Below are positions 15,578-24,400 of a stretch of 25,310 bases of DNA, one piece after another. Numbering within the stretch: the stretch's first letter is position 1; every line of letters begins with the position of its first letter. Position numbers and translations under genes: made by a program. Location of the stretch: NCBI GenBank assembly GCA_023459095.1, contig JAEWVQ010000046.1:1-25310 (forward strand), read 5' to 3'. The stretch is from Pseudomonadota bacterium (GTDB taxonomy: Bacteria; Pseudomonadota; Gammaproteobacteria; Burkholderiales; Rhodocyclaceae). The notes under the pieces are model-generated. The model was given only the letters and a program-made list of their open reading frames with translations, was not told the DNA's origin and did not search any database.

Positions 15578-17282
15578 GCCTGCCCGCCCTTTCCGCCCAG
15601 CCGCCGAGGCGCTTCTGCACCCAGCCCAGGAGTTTGATGGCGATCACGATGAGGACGAAGTAGGTGGCGAGCAGCACGTTCATCATCACGTTCACGTTGC
15701 CTTGGTCGGCCATGATGGCGAGCGACACGAGAAGGAGCTCGGGGACCGCGATCGCCGACGCGATCACGGTCTGCTTCATGACGTTGATCAGCGAGCCGGT
15801 AACCGGCCCGCGCGCGAGCAGCAGGCAGTCGACCAGCACCGCGGGGACGAGGCGGAAATCCGGAGCGCCGGTGTGGCGGCGATGCTCGGCGACCTGGTAC
15901 AGGCTGTTCATGATCGCGCCGCCGGTGTAGTAGCTCATGCACCACACCGCAACCGCGACCGGATACAGGCCCCAGCCAAAACTGGCGAAGAGCAGCCCGC
16001 CCACCCCGAAGAACAGCAGATACATCTGCAGCAGCGGCGGGGTCATGCGCGCGTGCACGGCGAGGCCGCGGGCGAGCGCTCCCAGCCACCGCCAGCGCGC
16101 ATCGGCGAGCAGCGCCCACAGCACGCCGAGCCCGAGGCTGAGCAGCACGCTCGCCGCCATCATGAACACGGTCATCAGCAGGCCGCGCACGAAGCGCCCG
16201 CGGTCGAAGGGGTCGTAGACGAAGCTGAGATCGATCCCGGTCTTCTCCTTCAGGAGCAATCCCAGGCTCCACAGCCCGGTGGCTTCGCCCGAGGTGATGA
16301 TCGCGGTGTTGCGGCAGGGCAACGGCCATTGCCCGTCGGCCTGCCGGCTGCACACGTAGGCGCCGGACGCGGTCCGCTCGCTCCACTGCTCCTGCATGCG
16401 CGCGACGTAGTCGGACGGCGGGATGTTCCATTTCCGCTCCAGGTCGGCCAGAACGCCGCTGCGGTGCCATTCCGCCGCGATGTCGGAAAGTTTGTGCTCG
16501 AGTTCGCCGCCCTTCTCGTGACGGGAAAGCATCATCACCCAGGGGGTGATCATCGCCCAGGGCAGCGGCGCGGAATACCCGGCCCATTCGTCCTTTTCGA
16601 GAAAGGCGTGAATCGCACTGCCCGTGTACAGGTAGCCGACGCAGCGGCCGTCGCGCAGCCCGAGCAGGGCATCGCGCGTGTCGCGATAGATGACCAGATT
16701 GAGCAGGTAGCGCTCGCTCATCGTCCGGTTGAAATAGGCCCCCTGCGTGGCACACACCGACTTGCCGCGCAGCGCCGCCCAGTCGGGCACGCGCGCCCCC
16801 GGAGGCAGCATCACGGTCACGCCGCCGGCGTAATAGCCGGGCTCGACCGCGGTGGCGATCTTGCGCCGCTCGATGGTGTCCGCGGTGGTCGCTACCACCA
16901 CATCGACCGCCCCCTGCTCGAGCTTCTGCAGACGGTTCTCGGTGGTCACGCGGACCACGCTCAGGGTCAGTCCGAGACGGCGGGCGATGTCGTGGGCAAG
17001 GTCCACCTCCAGGCCCTCCGGCTCGCCCTGGGCGTTGAGCATGCCGAAAGGCGGAAAGTCGGTCTTGACCCCGACCCGGATCTGGCCGGTTTTCAGCATC
17101 GCCGCCAGCGCCCCGCTTGCCGCCTCCTGCGCCCACACGGGGGACGACAGCAGCGCCCCGCAACTCAACCCGCCCGCCAGCGCGACCACGCTGACGAGCA
17201 ACCGGAAAAACCGCGCCCGCCAGGCCGGGGGCACGAGCGGGCGAAACGGGACGGGGCGCAACGGCAAGAACGCAATCCTCAC
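15570..17282 (-). CDS. Periplasmic binding protein fused to an ABC permease domain
   Basis: The product is 570 residues from GTG 17280-17282, which overlaps the upstream stop (GTGA). Another GTG lies two codons earlier. Order: membrane/signal segment about 25-51; solute-binding domain (SBP_bac_3 type) about 55-300 (IRVGVKTDFPPFGMLN, GLEVDLAHDIARRLGL, TPADT-like ATTADTIERRKIATAV, GKSVCATQGAYFNRTM, LRDGRCVGYLYTG); a Cys-bearing linker; permease domain about 364-560 (HARMTPPLLQMYLLFFG, INVMKQTVIASAIAVPELL). The usual EAA-loop is replaced by SLYQVAEHRRHTGAP. Such fusions exist for glutamine and choline importers, but there an ATPase is encoded alongside. Here it is flanked by a related free binding protein and a second permease, suggesting a heteromeric receptor or importer. 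Confidence 0.85.
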   Translation of the reverse strand: MRIAFLPLRPVPFRPLVPPAWRARFFRLLVSVVALAGGLSCGALLSSPVWAQEAASGALAAMLKTGQIRVGVKTDFPPFGMLNAQGEPEGLEVDLAHDIARRLGLTLSVVRVTTENRLQKLEQGAVDVVVATTADTIERRKIATAVEPGYYAGGVTVMLPPGARVPDWAALRGKSVCATQGAYFNRTMSERYLLNLVIYRDTRDALLGLRDGRCVGYLYTGSAIHAFLEKDEWAGYSAPLPWAMITPWVMMLSRHEKGGELEHKLSDIAAEWHRSGVLADLERKWNIPPSDYVARMQEQWSERTASGAYVCSRQADGQWPLPCRNTAIITSGEATGLWSLGLLLKEKTGIDLSFVYDPFDRGRFVRGLLMTVFMMAASVLLSLGLGVLWALLADARWRWLGALARGLAVHARMTPPLLQMYLLFFGVGGLLFASFGWGLYPVAVAVWCMSYYTGGAIMNSLYQVAEHRRHTGAPDFRLVPAVLVDCLLLARGPVTGSLINVMKQTVIASAIAVPELLLVSLAIMADQGNVNVMMNVLLATYFVLIVIAIKLLGWVQKRLGGWAERAGRHA

Positions 17283-18157
17283 AGGCACTCTTCGGGCGTC
17301 GACGGGCTCACCCGTTCGCCACAGTAATATCGCCCGCCCTGACGGCGCTGCCAGAGCGCCTCGCGCTGCCGGGTAAATTCGGGCACCGGAATGCCCCAAC
17401 GCTCTTCAAGACGGGTCAAAAGGCCCGAACGGTACCATTGGACGAGCACGTCGGATACGGCCTGCTCGAACGCCGAACCCTTGTCCTCACGGTGGATGGC
17501 CACCCCCCAGGGCGTGAGGTTGATCGGCGGCAACGGCATTTCGTAGCGCTCCTGGAAGCCCGGCTCGCGCAGCAGCGAGACGATCTGGGTGTCGCCGTAC
17601 AGGAAACCTGCGCAGCGCCCGTCGCGCAAGGCCGCGAGCGCATGCCCCGCGCTGTACAGGGCGACGATGTCGGCGCCGTAGCGCACTGCCACCGGCCGGT
17701 TGAAATAGGCGTCGCGACGAGAGCAAATGCGGCGGTGGCGGAGGTCGTCCCAGGACTTGAAGCCCTCGGTGCGCCGGGCAACGATGCTGGTCCCGGAAGC
17801 ATGGTAGCGGGGGCGGACCACGGTCATCTGGCTCTTGCGCTCCGGGGTGTCGGCCACAGTGGCGATCAGCACGTCGATCTTGCGGCTCTCCAGCAAGGGA
17901 AGCCGTTCCGCGGTGAGCAAGCCGACCAGTTCGAGGCGCACGCCCAGCCCGCGGGCGAGATCCGCAGCCAGGTCGACCTCGAGCCCCTCGAGCTGCCTCG
18001 ATTCAGGGTTGAACCAGCCCCATTGCGGCACATCCTTCTTCACGCCCACGACGAGAACGCCGCGTTCGAGGACGCGCGCCAGGGTGTCGGACCAGGCGAC
18101 TGCGGGCGTCATGAGCAGGATCAGCCCGTACCACAGAGACAACGCATGCTTTTTCAT
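17279..18157 (-). CDS. Amino-acid-type periplasmic binding protein (SBP_bac_3 family)
   Basis: The product is 292 residues from ATG 18155-18157, which shares an ATGA overlap with the phosphatase stop. The signal peptide (MKKHALSLWYGLILLMTPAV, ending AWSD) is followed by the family blocks GVLVVGVKKDVPQWGWFN, GLEVDLAADLARGLGV, and TPERKSQMTVVRPRYHASG, where the Arg is the usual carboxylate-binding position. LRDGRCAGFLYGDTQI and WYRSGLLTRLEERWGIP come later. It is clearly homologous to the binding domain of the following fusion gene, and both share a C-terminal extension with paired cysteines (here YYCGERVSPSTPEEC). Its place directly behind a phosphatase hints at ligand presentation to a sensor. 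Confidence 0.88.
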   Translation of the reverse strand: MKKHALSLWYGLILLMTPAVAWSDTLARVLERGVLVVGVKKDVPQWGWFNPESRQLEGLEVDLAADLARGLGVRLELVGLLTAERLPLLESRKIDVLIATVADTPERKSQMTVVRPRYHASGTSIVARRTEGFKSWDDLRHRRICSRRDAYFNRPVAVRYGADIVALYSAGHALAALRDGRCAGFLYGDTQIVSLLREPGFQERYEMPLPPINLTPWGVAIHREDKGSAFEQAVSDVLVQWYRSGLLTRLEERWGIPVPEFTRQREALWQRRQGGRYYCGERVSPSTPEECL

Positions 18158-20193
18158 GATCGGGCATCCGGCGTGAGGCACAGGGCCACACAGGTGATGT
18201 CGTCGGACTGTTCGACACCGTCGGCGAAGGCATGGACGGCATCCACCGTGCGCTGCACCGCCTCTTCCGGAGAGGTCGGCGCCTTGCCCTCGAACAGGGC
18301 GAGCAGGCGCTCGGTGCCGAACAGCGCATCCTGCGCATTCATCGCTTCGTTCACTCCGTCACTGAACATCAGCAGCGTATCGCCGGGCGACAGCGTCACC
18401 GTGCGCTCGGCATAGGGCAGCCCGGGCAGGATTCCCGCGGCGGTGTCGCCGTCGCCGTCGAGCTCGACCACCGAGCCGTCGGCATGGATGAGGAGCGGCG
18501 GAAGGTGGCCGGCATTCACGTAGCGCAAGCATCCGGTGGCGGGGTCGAACAAGCCGTAGAACAGGGTGACGAAGGTGCAGTCCTCGTTGTCCCTGCACAG
18601 TTCGTTATTCACCTTTTCCATGACTTCCGACACGCTGAGCATCGCCTGCGTCGCGGTGGCCCGCATCAGGGTCTTGGCCATCACCCCGAACAGGCCGGGA
18701 CCGATGCCCTTGCCGCTGACGTCGGCCACCACCACGCCGTGCAGCCCTTCGCCCACTTCGAAGTGGTCGTAGAAGTCACCGCCGACCTCCTTCGCCGCCT
18801 GCATCGTGCCCCACAACCGGTAACGCGGATCGGAAGGCCAGGCATGAGGCAGGATCGCACTCTGCATCCGCGCCGCCACGTCGAGTTCCTGGCGCAAGGC
18901 CATGAGCTGGATGGACTCCCGGAACGCCCGCGTCACGGTTTCGAACCACGGCCGCCAGGCGCTGGGCACGACCGGAATCTGCGTGGGCAGGAAGCGCGAC
19001 TCGGCTGCCAGATGGCGGACGAGCTTGGACGCGGGGCCGACGAACTCGCGCGAGGTCACCCAGTACGTGATCACCATCACCCCGGCCAGGCCCAGCAGCG
19101 TGACCAGCATGGCGAGGCCATGATCCTGCAGCACTTTCTTCCACAACGCCGACTTGGGCACGAGGTAGAGCTGCGTCCAGGGCGCCGACACGAAATGATG
19201 GGCGATCACCAGGTAGCCGTTCTCGAGCACATGGCGGTTCTGCGGCAGCGCGTCCCAGTCGAGAGCGGACAGGGCCTCAGGCAGAACTTCGTAGCCCATC
19301 GGGGCGTGCTCCACCGACAAGGGGTCCGCGTACCACTGCGGATGCGCCAGCACCTGGCGGTGGGCATCGACGAGCAGCGCCGTCCCCAGCGCATAGGGAA
19401 AATCGCCATACAGGCGGTTGAGGTAGTCGAGGCTGGTGTCCATCGCCAGCACGCCGGCGAACCGCCCCTGGTCGTACACGGGAGCGGCCATGGGCACGAG
19501 CAGGCCCTGGTCCTTGCCCCCGAAATACACCGGCGCCCAGTACTTCTCGCGGTCGGGGTTGTCCTGCGGCCGCCCGCCCTTCCACACCGCTCCGTCATAG
19601 ACCTGGTCGGAGAAGGCGAGCGCGGACGACGGACGCCACGGCACGGTGAGCATGAAGCGCTCGGTGGAAATGAAGCGGACCGAGGCCGCATTCGGCATGG
19701 TGAAGATCATCGAGCGGAAGCCGGCATTGAGCACCTGCGCGAGATGGATGTCGCGCTCGAACTCGACCGATCGCCCCTCCGCCTCTCCCAGACCGACCAG
19801 ATTCCCGCTCATGTCCCGATCCAGCACCCCGTCCAGGCTGAAGCCGCCCGCCCCGCCCTCGTCGTGGCGGGTGAAACCCTGCCACGACGGCAGGGGCAAG
19901 GCGGCGAACGGCAGCGCCTGGCCGTCGTCCGGGCGGTAAGCCATCATCCGCAGGGTTTCCAGATGGTCGCCGGAGGCGCGCATGACCATCTCGACCAACT
20001 GGCTGTGGCGGTGCGCCCCGGCCTCGATGAGGGCGATTTCGGCCTCCAGCTTCTGTTGCAGCTGCAGCCCGAAGAACGCGGCCAGCCCCACCAGGATCGC
20101 CGCGTAGGCGAAGCCGATCAGGCGGTTGTAATTGCGGAAGAAGTCGATCGGCGCAGCCGACGGCTCCGCGGTGGAAAGCTCAGGCGTGGACAT
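18154..20193 (-). CDS. Cache-domain SpoIIE/PP2C serine phosphatase (RsbU-like)
   Basis: The product is 679 residues. TM1 is about 24-45. A large periplasmic domain (about 46-355) has Cache features (MAAPVYDQGRFAGVLAMDTSLDYL, VDAHRQVLAHP, NGYLVIAHHFV). TM2 is about 359-380, with a HAMP-like segment to about 430, then SpoIIE phosphatase with D473 (EVGGDFYDHF), D491 (VADVSGKGIGPGLFGVM) and D664-D665 (SDDITC). It should dephosphorylate a STAS antagonist in response to a periplasmic signal; candidates are the two STAS proteins of this window. Unlike the 794-residue paralogue it has no kinase domain. It begins nine bases after the formyltransferase gene and overlaps the next gene by ATGA, so it belongs to this operon. 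Confidence 0.92.
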   Translation of the reverse strand: MSTPELSTAEPSAAPIDFFRNYNRLIGFAYAAILVGLAAFFGLQLQQKLEAEIALIEAGAHRHSQLVEMVMRASGDHLETLRMMAYRPDDGQALPFAALPLPSWQGFTRHDEGGAGGFSLDGVLDRDMSGNLVGLGEAEGRSVEFERDIHLAQVLNAGFRSMIFTMPNAASVRFISTERFMLTVPWRPSSALAFSDQVYDGAVWKGGRPQDNPDREKYWAPVYFGGKDQGLLVPMAAPVYDQGRFAGVLAMDTSLDYLNRLYGDFPYALGTALLVDAHRQVLAHPQWYADPLSVEHAPMGYEVLPEALSALDWDALPQNRHVLENGYLVIAHHFVSAPWTQLYLVPKSALWKKVLQDHGLAMLVTLLGLAGVMVITYWVTSREFVGPASKLVRHLAAESRFLPTQIPVVPSAWRPWFETVTRAFRESIQLMALRQELDVAARMQSAILPHAWPSDPRYRLWGTMQAAKEVGGDFYDHFEVGEGLHGVVVADVSGKGIGPGLFGVMAKTLMRATATQAMLSVSEVMEKVNNELCRDNEDCTFVTLFYGLFDPATGCLRYVNAGHLPPLLIHADGSVVELDGDGDTAAGILPGLPYAERTVTLSPGDTLLMFSDGVNEAMNAQDALFGTERLLALFEGKAPTSPEEAVQRTVDAVHAFADGVEQSDDITCVALCLTPDARS

Positions 20194-20202
20194 GGTCGGG
20201 GC

Positions 20203-20928
20203 TCAAGCCTGCAACGCCGGGGCGACACCATTTTCCGCAGCGCTCATCCGCCGCCTACGCTCGTCCTCGAGCAGGATGCGTTCGATCTCGCGTGCCGCCA
20301 GGCGGGCCGCGGCCGGTGCCATCAGCTTGTGCATCTGGGTCACGCTCGCCCCCGCCGGGAGGTGAAAGCGCTCGGAATAGGCCACCAGTTCGCCGGTATC
20401 GAAACCGGCATCGACGTGATGCAGCGCCATCACCGCATGGGGGACACCGTCGGCCATGAGGGCGTCGAAGGGATTGCCGCCGACGTAGCGCGACGGCCAG
20501 CCGTCGTCGGTGCACGGGTGCAGGTTCAGAAAGCCCAGACGCGGAAACTCGAACAGGCGCGCATCGATGCGCTGTCCGAACGTGGCCATGATGCAGAGGT
20601 CGGGCCGCCACTCGGTCTCGAAACGCGCGTAGAACTCGGTCGTCTTCACCTTGCCGCGATACACCGGCAGCCCCCACTGGCGCGCGTAATCGGCGACCAT
20701 GGTTTCCTCCCAGGGCTCGTGCGGATACTGCCAGACGCGCTTGTGGGGGCTGACGAAGCCGGCGGACGGATCGTCGGTGGCCACCCCCACCACATCGGCA
20801 AGCCGGGATACCGAGCCGTGCAGCATTTCCTGCAGGACGTGATAACCCCGGTAATAGCTGCCGAACACGGCAATGCGCGGACGGCGGCCCGCGGGCCCCG
20901 GGACTGCCGGAATATCGAGACTACGCAC
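20203..20928 (-). CDS. Formyltransferase-family enzyme (methionyl-tRNA/sugar formyltransferase-like)
   Basis: The product is 241 residues from GTG 20926-20928. This start is supported by AGGAG seven bases upstream; an out-of-frame ATG nearby runs into a stop after three codons. A Rossmann-like start (RIAVFGSYYRGYHVLQEML) leads to the catalytic triad pattern of 10-formyltetrahydrofolate enzymes: N135-x-H137 in FLNLHP, and D177 in DAGFDTGELV. The usual SLLPxxRG loop is replaced by CTDDGWPSRYVGGNPF. It lacks the C-terminal tRNA-binding OB domain of Fmt (about 310 residues), so it is not Fmt. A sugar or amino-compound acceptor is more likely. Its presence between a secretion chaperone and a phosphatase gene is unexplained. 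Confidence 0.82.
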   Translation of the reverse strand: MRSLDIPAVPGPAGRRPRIAVFGSYYRGYHVLQEMLHGSVSRLADVVGVATDDPSAGFVSPHKRVWQYPHEPWEETMVADYARQWGLPVYRGKVKTTEFYARFETEWRPDLCIMATFGQRIDARLFEFPRLGFLNLHPCTDDGWPSRYVGGNPFDALMADGVPHAVMALHHVDAGFDTGELVAYSERFHLPAGASVTQMHKLMAPAAARLAAREIERILLEDERRRRMSAAENGVAPALQA

Positions 20929-20950
20929 CCATGATCTCCTGAAAATATCG

Positions 20951-20972
20951 CGCGGACGCGATCGCATCCGCG
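20951..20972. promoter_or_regulatory. 22-bp near-perfect palindrome between chaperone and formyltransferase genes
   Basis: CGCGGACGCGA meets TCGCATCCGCG with one mismatched pair, centred on GCGATCGC. It is in the 78-base gap and, on the minus strand, is followed by CGATATTTTC and then the AGGAG of the formyltransferase gene. It could be an operator, or an attenuating hairpin (9-bp stem, GATC loop) that lowers expression of the downstream operon relative to the secretion genes. Confidence 0.4.
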
Positions 20973-21006
20973 TTCTGAACACTCAATCGACCGCAGCGGC
21001 GGGCAC

Positions 21007-21453
21007 TCAGGCGCGCAGCATCGCGCCCATCGGCATGCTCGCGACCAGCGGCTGCGCACGCTGCGTGCCGGCACTGCCCAGGCGCTGCTTCCAGTCCTCG
21101 AGCTGGGCCGCCAGCGCCTCGAGGCGCGCGACGAAAACCTCGACCTCGGGCGCCGAGCGGTGCGCCTCCCACAGCAGCAGCTCGCGGCGAACGGGGTCGA
21201 GCGCGGCCTGAAAGCCCCCGGTGCGCGTGCCGAACAGGCTGGCGGCGAGCAGATCGGCGTAGAGCGCCTCTCGGCCATCGGGCGGCAACGGCCCGAGCAC
21301 GCCGCTGACGAACAGGGTTTCGCCGCCGTCTTCGAGCTCGAAGTCGATGGTGTGGCGGCCATCGACGACGAGACGGGCGAGCCCGCCATGATCCAGCGCC
21401 AGCGTGGTACCGAGGCGCCGCCCGGCAGCTTCGAGCAGGGTGGTGAACGACAT
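21007..21453 (-). CDS. CesT-family type III secretion chaperone
   Basis: The product is 148 residues, small and of the size of class I chaperones, with AAGGA six bases before the ATG. It has the family pattern: an N-terminal helix (FTTLLEAAGRRLG), beta strands (RHTIDFELEDGGETLFVSGVLGPLP), the LYADLLAASLFGTRTGGFQAALD motif, which matches the LLxANLFGxxTGGAxLxLD consensus of CesT/SycT-like proteins, and RRELLLWEAH. Class I chaperones keep one or a few effectors unfolded for export. It starts 12 bases after the large RGS-like gene, so that protein is its most likely client. Confidence 0.9.
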   Translation of the reverse strand: MSFTTLLEAAGRRLGTTLALDHGGLARLVVDGRHTIDFELEDGGETLFVSGVLGPLPPDGREALYADLLAASLFGTRTGGFQAALDPVRRELLLWEAHRSAPEVEVFVARLEALAAQLEDWKQRLGSAGTQRAQPLVASMPMGAMLRA

Positions 21454-21465
21454 GGTCGATCCTTG

Positions 21466-24400
21466 TCAGCGAGGGTTCTGGGATTGGGCCGAGATGTCGG
21501 CGATGAATTCACGACGCAGCGCATCGACCGGCGCCGCGAGCGCGGCATCGAGCGCCTGCCGCACGTTGCCCTGCTCGACGAGCAGGGCGTTGAAGCGGTC
21601 GACGGCGGCGCTGTGCAGTTCGGTCGGGATGTTCAGGCTATGAATGCCCGGCGGCAGCTCCTGCTCGACCGACGGCAGGAAGGTGGCGAGCATTTCGCGC
21701 GCGAGGCCATCGTCCGGATTGCTGCGCAGCTGCGCGAGCGCATCAAGGAAGGCGAGGTTCTCGGGGGCGCCGCGGGGCGAGCCGGCGTGCTCGCGGAATA
21801 CGTGGAGCGCCGCCTCGTCGCCGCTGGCAAGCAGCGCCTGGTAGTTCGCCGGCGCCCGCCCCCCCGGCCACAGGCTGGCGTCGCCGAGCGCGTTGCCGGG
21901 CACCAGCAGGCCATCGAGCTGGGCAATGACCTGCGCCTCGATCGGCGCGAACAGATCGACGACCTCGCGGCGCAGGCCGTCGATGCGGCCGGCGATGCCG
22001 TCGAGCACCGCCTGGCGGGCATCCACCAGCGCCCCCAGGCGAGCCTCGGCGTCAGCATGGATGCTGTCGGCAATGTTCAGGCTGTACGACCCTTCCGGCA
22101 GATCGGCAGCGCTCGATGGCAGAAAGTTTGCAAGCAGTTCGCGCGCGCGCGCCGCGCTGGGCTGCGCGCGCAGGGCGGCCAGCGCATCGAGGAAGGCGAG
22201 GTTCTCGGGGGCGCCGCGGGGTGAGCCGGCGTGCTCGCGGAATACGCGGAGCGCCGCCTCGTCGCCGCTGGCAAGCAGCGCCTGGTAGTTCGCCGGCGCC
22301 CGCCCCCCCGGCCACAGGCTGGCATTGCCGAGCGCGTTGCCAGGCACCAGCAGGCCATTGAGCTGGGCAATGACCTGGCTCTCCATCTGCGCGAATACCT
22401 CGACGACCTCGGCGCCGAGCAAGTGATCGCCGGTGATCGCCTGATGCGCCGCGGGATCGAGCAGGGATTCGCGGACATAGCGCAGGCCCTCGAGGCCGGG
22501 TTGCCGTTCCTGGCGCGCGATCAGCTGCTGTCCGGCAAACAGCCCGGTGCGTCCGCTGCGTGCGGCGAACGCGGCCAATTCGCCCAGCATCTCAGCATCG
22601 CGAACGGGATCGGCACGGCGCAGCGCGTCGGCACCCGGCGGCGGATAGCTGCACGCGAACGGCAGCGCGCGCAGGCTCGCGTCGAAACGCGGCACATTGG
22701 TGAGCTCGAGGTGGTCGGCGGCGAAATCGAGATGGAAGGCAAAGCCCGCGCGCAGCACATTGGGATGATCGGGGTCGCCGTAGCGCTGGCGGCCATCGTC
22801 GCCCGCCCAGGTGGTCACCCCTTCGCGTTCGAGGGCGAAGTCCACATCGACGCCGTCGCCGTCGATACCGCGCACGTCGAAGACCCAGCGCTCCCGGGCC
22901 TGACCGAGCGTCATGCGCACGGCTTCACCGTCCACGGTGCGCAGCGGCGCGTCGGGCGCCATCGCGAACGCCTGCTCCACCGCAGCGGCCACGCCCTGGT
23001 GCAGGAAACGCGACAGCTGCAGCAAGTTGTCCGCACCGCCGCTGCTTTCGCGCAGGCGGGCGAGGCCCTCGTCGATGCGGGTTTCCCTGGCCGCGGCGCC
23101 GAGCCCGTCCCAGGCGCTGAAATCGAACACCTCCTCGCCATCGATGCGAATCTGCGCACCGGCACGGTTGAGGTCCTTGAACAGCTGCTCGCTGATCTCG
23201 AATCCACCACGCGTGGTCACCGTGCGGTTGCGCTCGCCATCGCTGAGCGGAGTTTCGAGCCGGGCGCGCAGCACTTCACGCGCCTCCCCGGCCATGAACC
23301 CCCGCACCGTGGTGCGGGCCCCGGCGTCGCCGACCACGCCCAGCTCCGTTTCGAGCGCCGCCGCGAGCGCCGCACCGGCACGCGCAACCTCGGTCGCGTG
23401 GGCCCCGCCGACCGGGGCCGGGGGCACGAAACCGGGTTCGATCGCGGCGCGCTCGGCAGCGGCGATGTCCATCGCCTGCGGCAGGGTGAACACGCGGACC
23501 GCGGCGCGCGACAACACGCTCTCATCGACGCCGAGGCGCGCCGCGAGCCCCGGTTCTGCGCCCAGACTCTCGAAGAGTTCGCCGAGCGCCTGCCACTCTG
23601 CGCCGCTGAAGTGGGCGGCCACCGCGGCAAAGTCCTCGGTGTCGAGCACCGCGCAGGCCTGTTCGAACGCGGTCTGGGTGAGCTGGGTGACCTCGTCGCC
23701 GCCATTGCGCTGCATCAGCTCGGCAGCCGCCCGCGTCAGCGTGGCTTCCGCCCGCACCGCGTCGAGCACCACGCGCAGGCGGACTTCCGGGGTATCGACC
23801 GTTGACGCGATCAGGCCGGTGTAGGCATCGCGCAGCGCGGCCTGCGGCTCGGCGAGGCGACGCTCGCTCTCGGCGGCGAACTGTTGATCGAAGGCGGCCA
23901 GGATGGCCGCGCGCTCGGCACGCGGCACCACCGCCCGGAGCGCCGCAGCCAGGCGGCCGAGTTGGGCATTGTTCAGCTCGCCGGCGAGCAGGCGCTCTTC
24001 GCCGATGCTGGTCCCCAGCGCATCGACCAGTTCGCGATGGGCGCCGCGGCTGGCGCCGTCGAGTTCGAGCCCGACATCGGCGGCAAAGCTGTTGAGCGCC
24101 CCCCAGCGCTCGGCGAGCGCACAAACGTCGGCCGCGAAGGCGCGCGGATCGGCGAGCGACTGCGGCACCTCGGCCTCGGTTCCGGCGCGCAGGCGCGCCA
24201 CGTCGTCGCGGAACGCCGCCGCAGCCGCGGAGAAGCGCTCCCCCGCGACTTGTTCGATTTCGGCGCGCAGCGGGGCTTCGGGGCCGGCATCATGGAGCAG
24301 ACGGCCAAGGTCGTAGGGACTGGCCTGGGCGAACACCGCGGCGCGCTCGTCGGCAGACAGGGTGTTCAACGCCGCATGCACCGCGAGCGCGGCACTGCGC

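Noticed and set aside
20203..20928. Annotation as methionyl-tRNA formyltransferase (fmt)
   Set aside because: The protein is too short, lacks the C-terminal domain and the SLLPxxRG loop, and has no def neighbour.
21737..22411. Repeat pair as an insertion sequence, transposon end or CRISPR
   Set aside because: Both copies are in frame inside one coding region with a period of 148 codons; there are no terminal inverted repeats, transposase or spacer structure.
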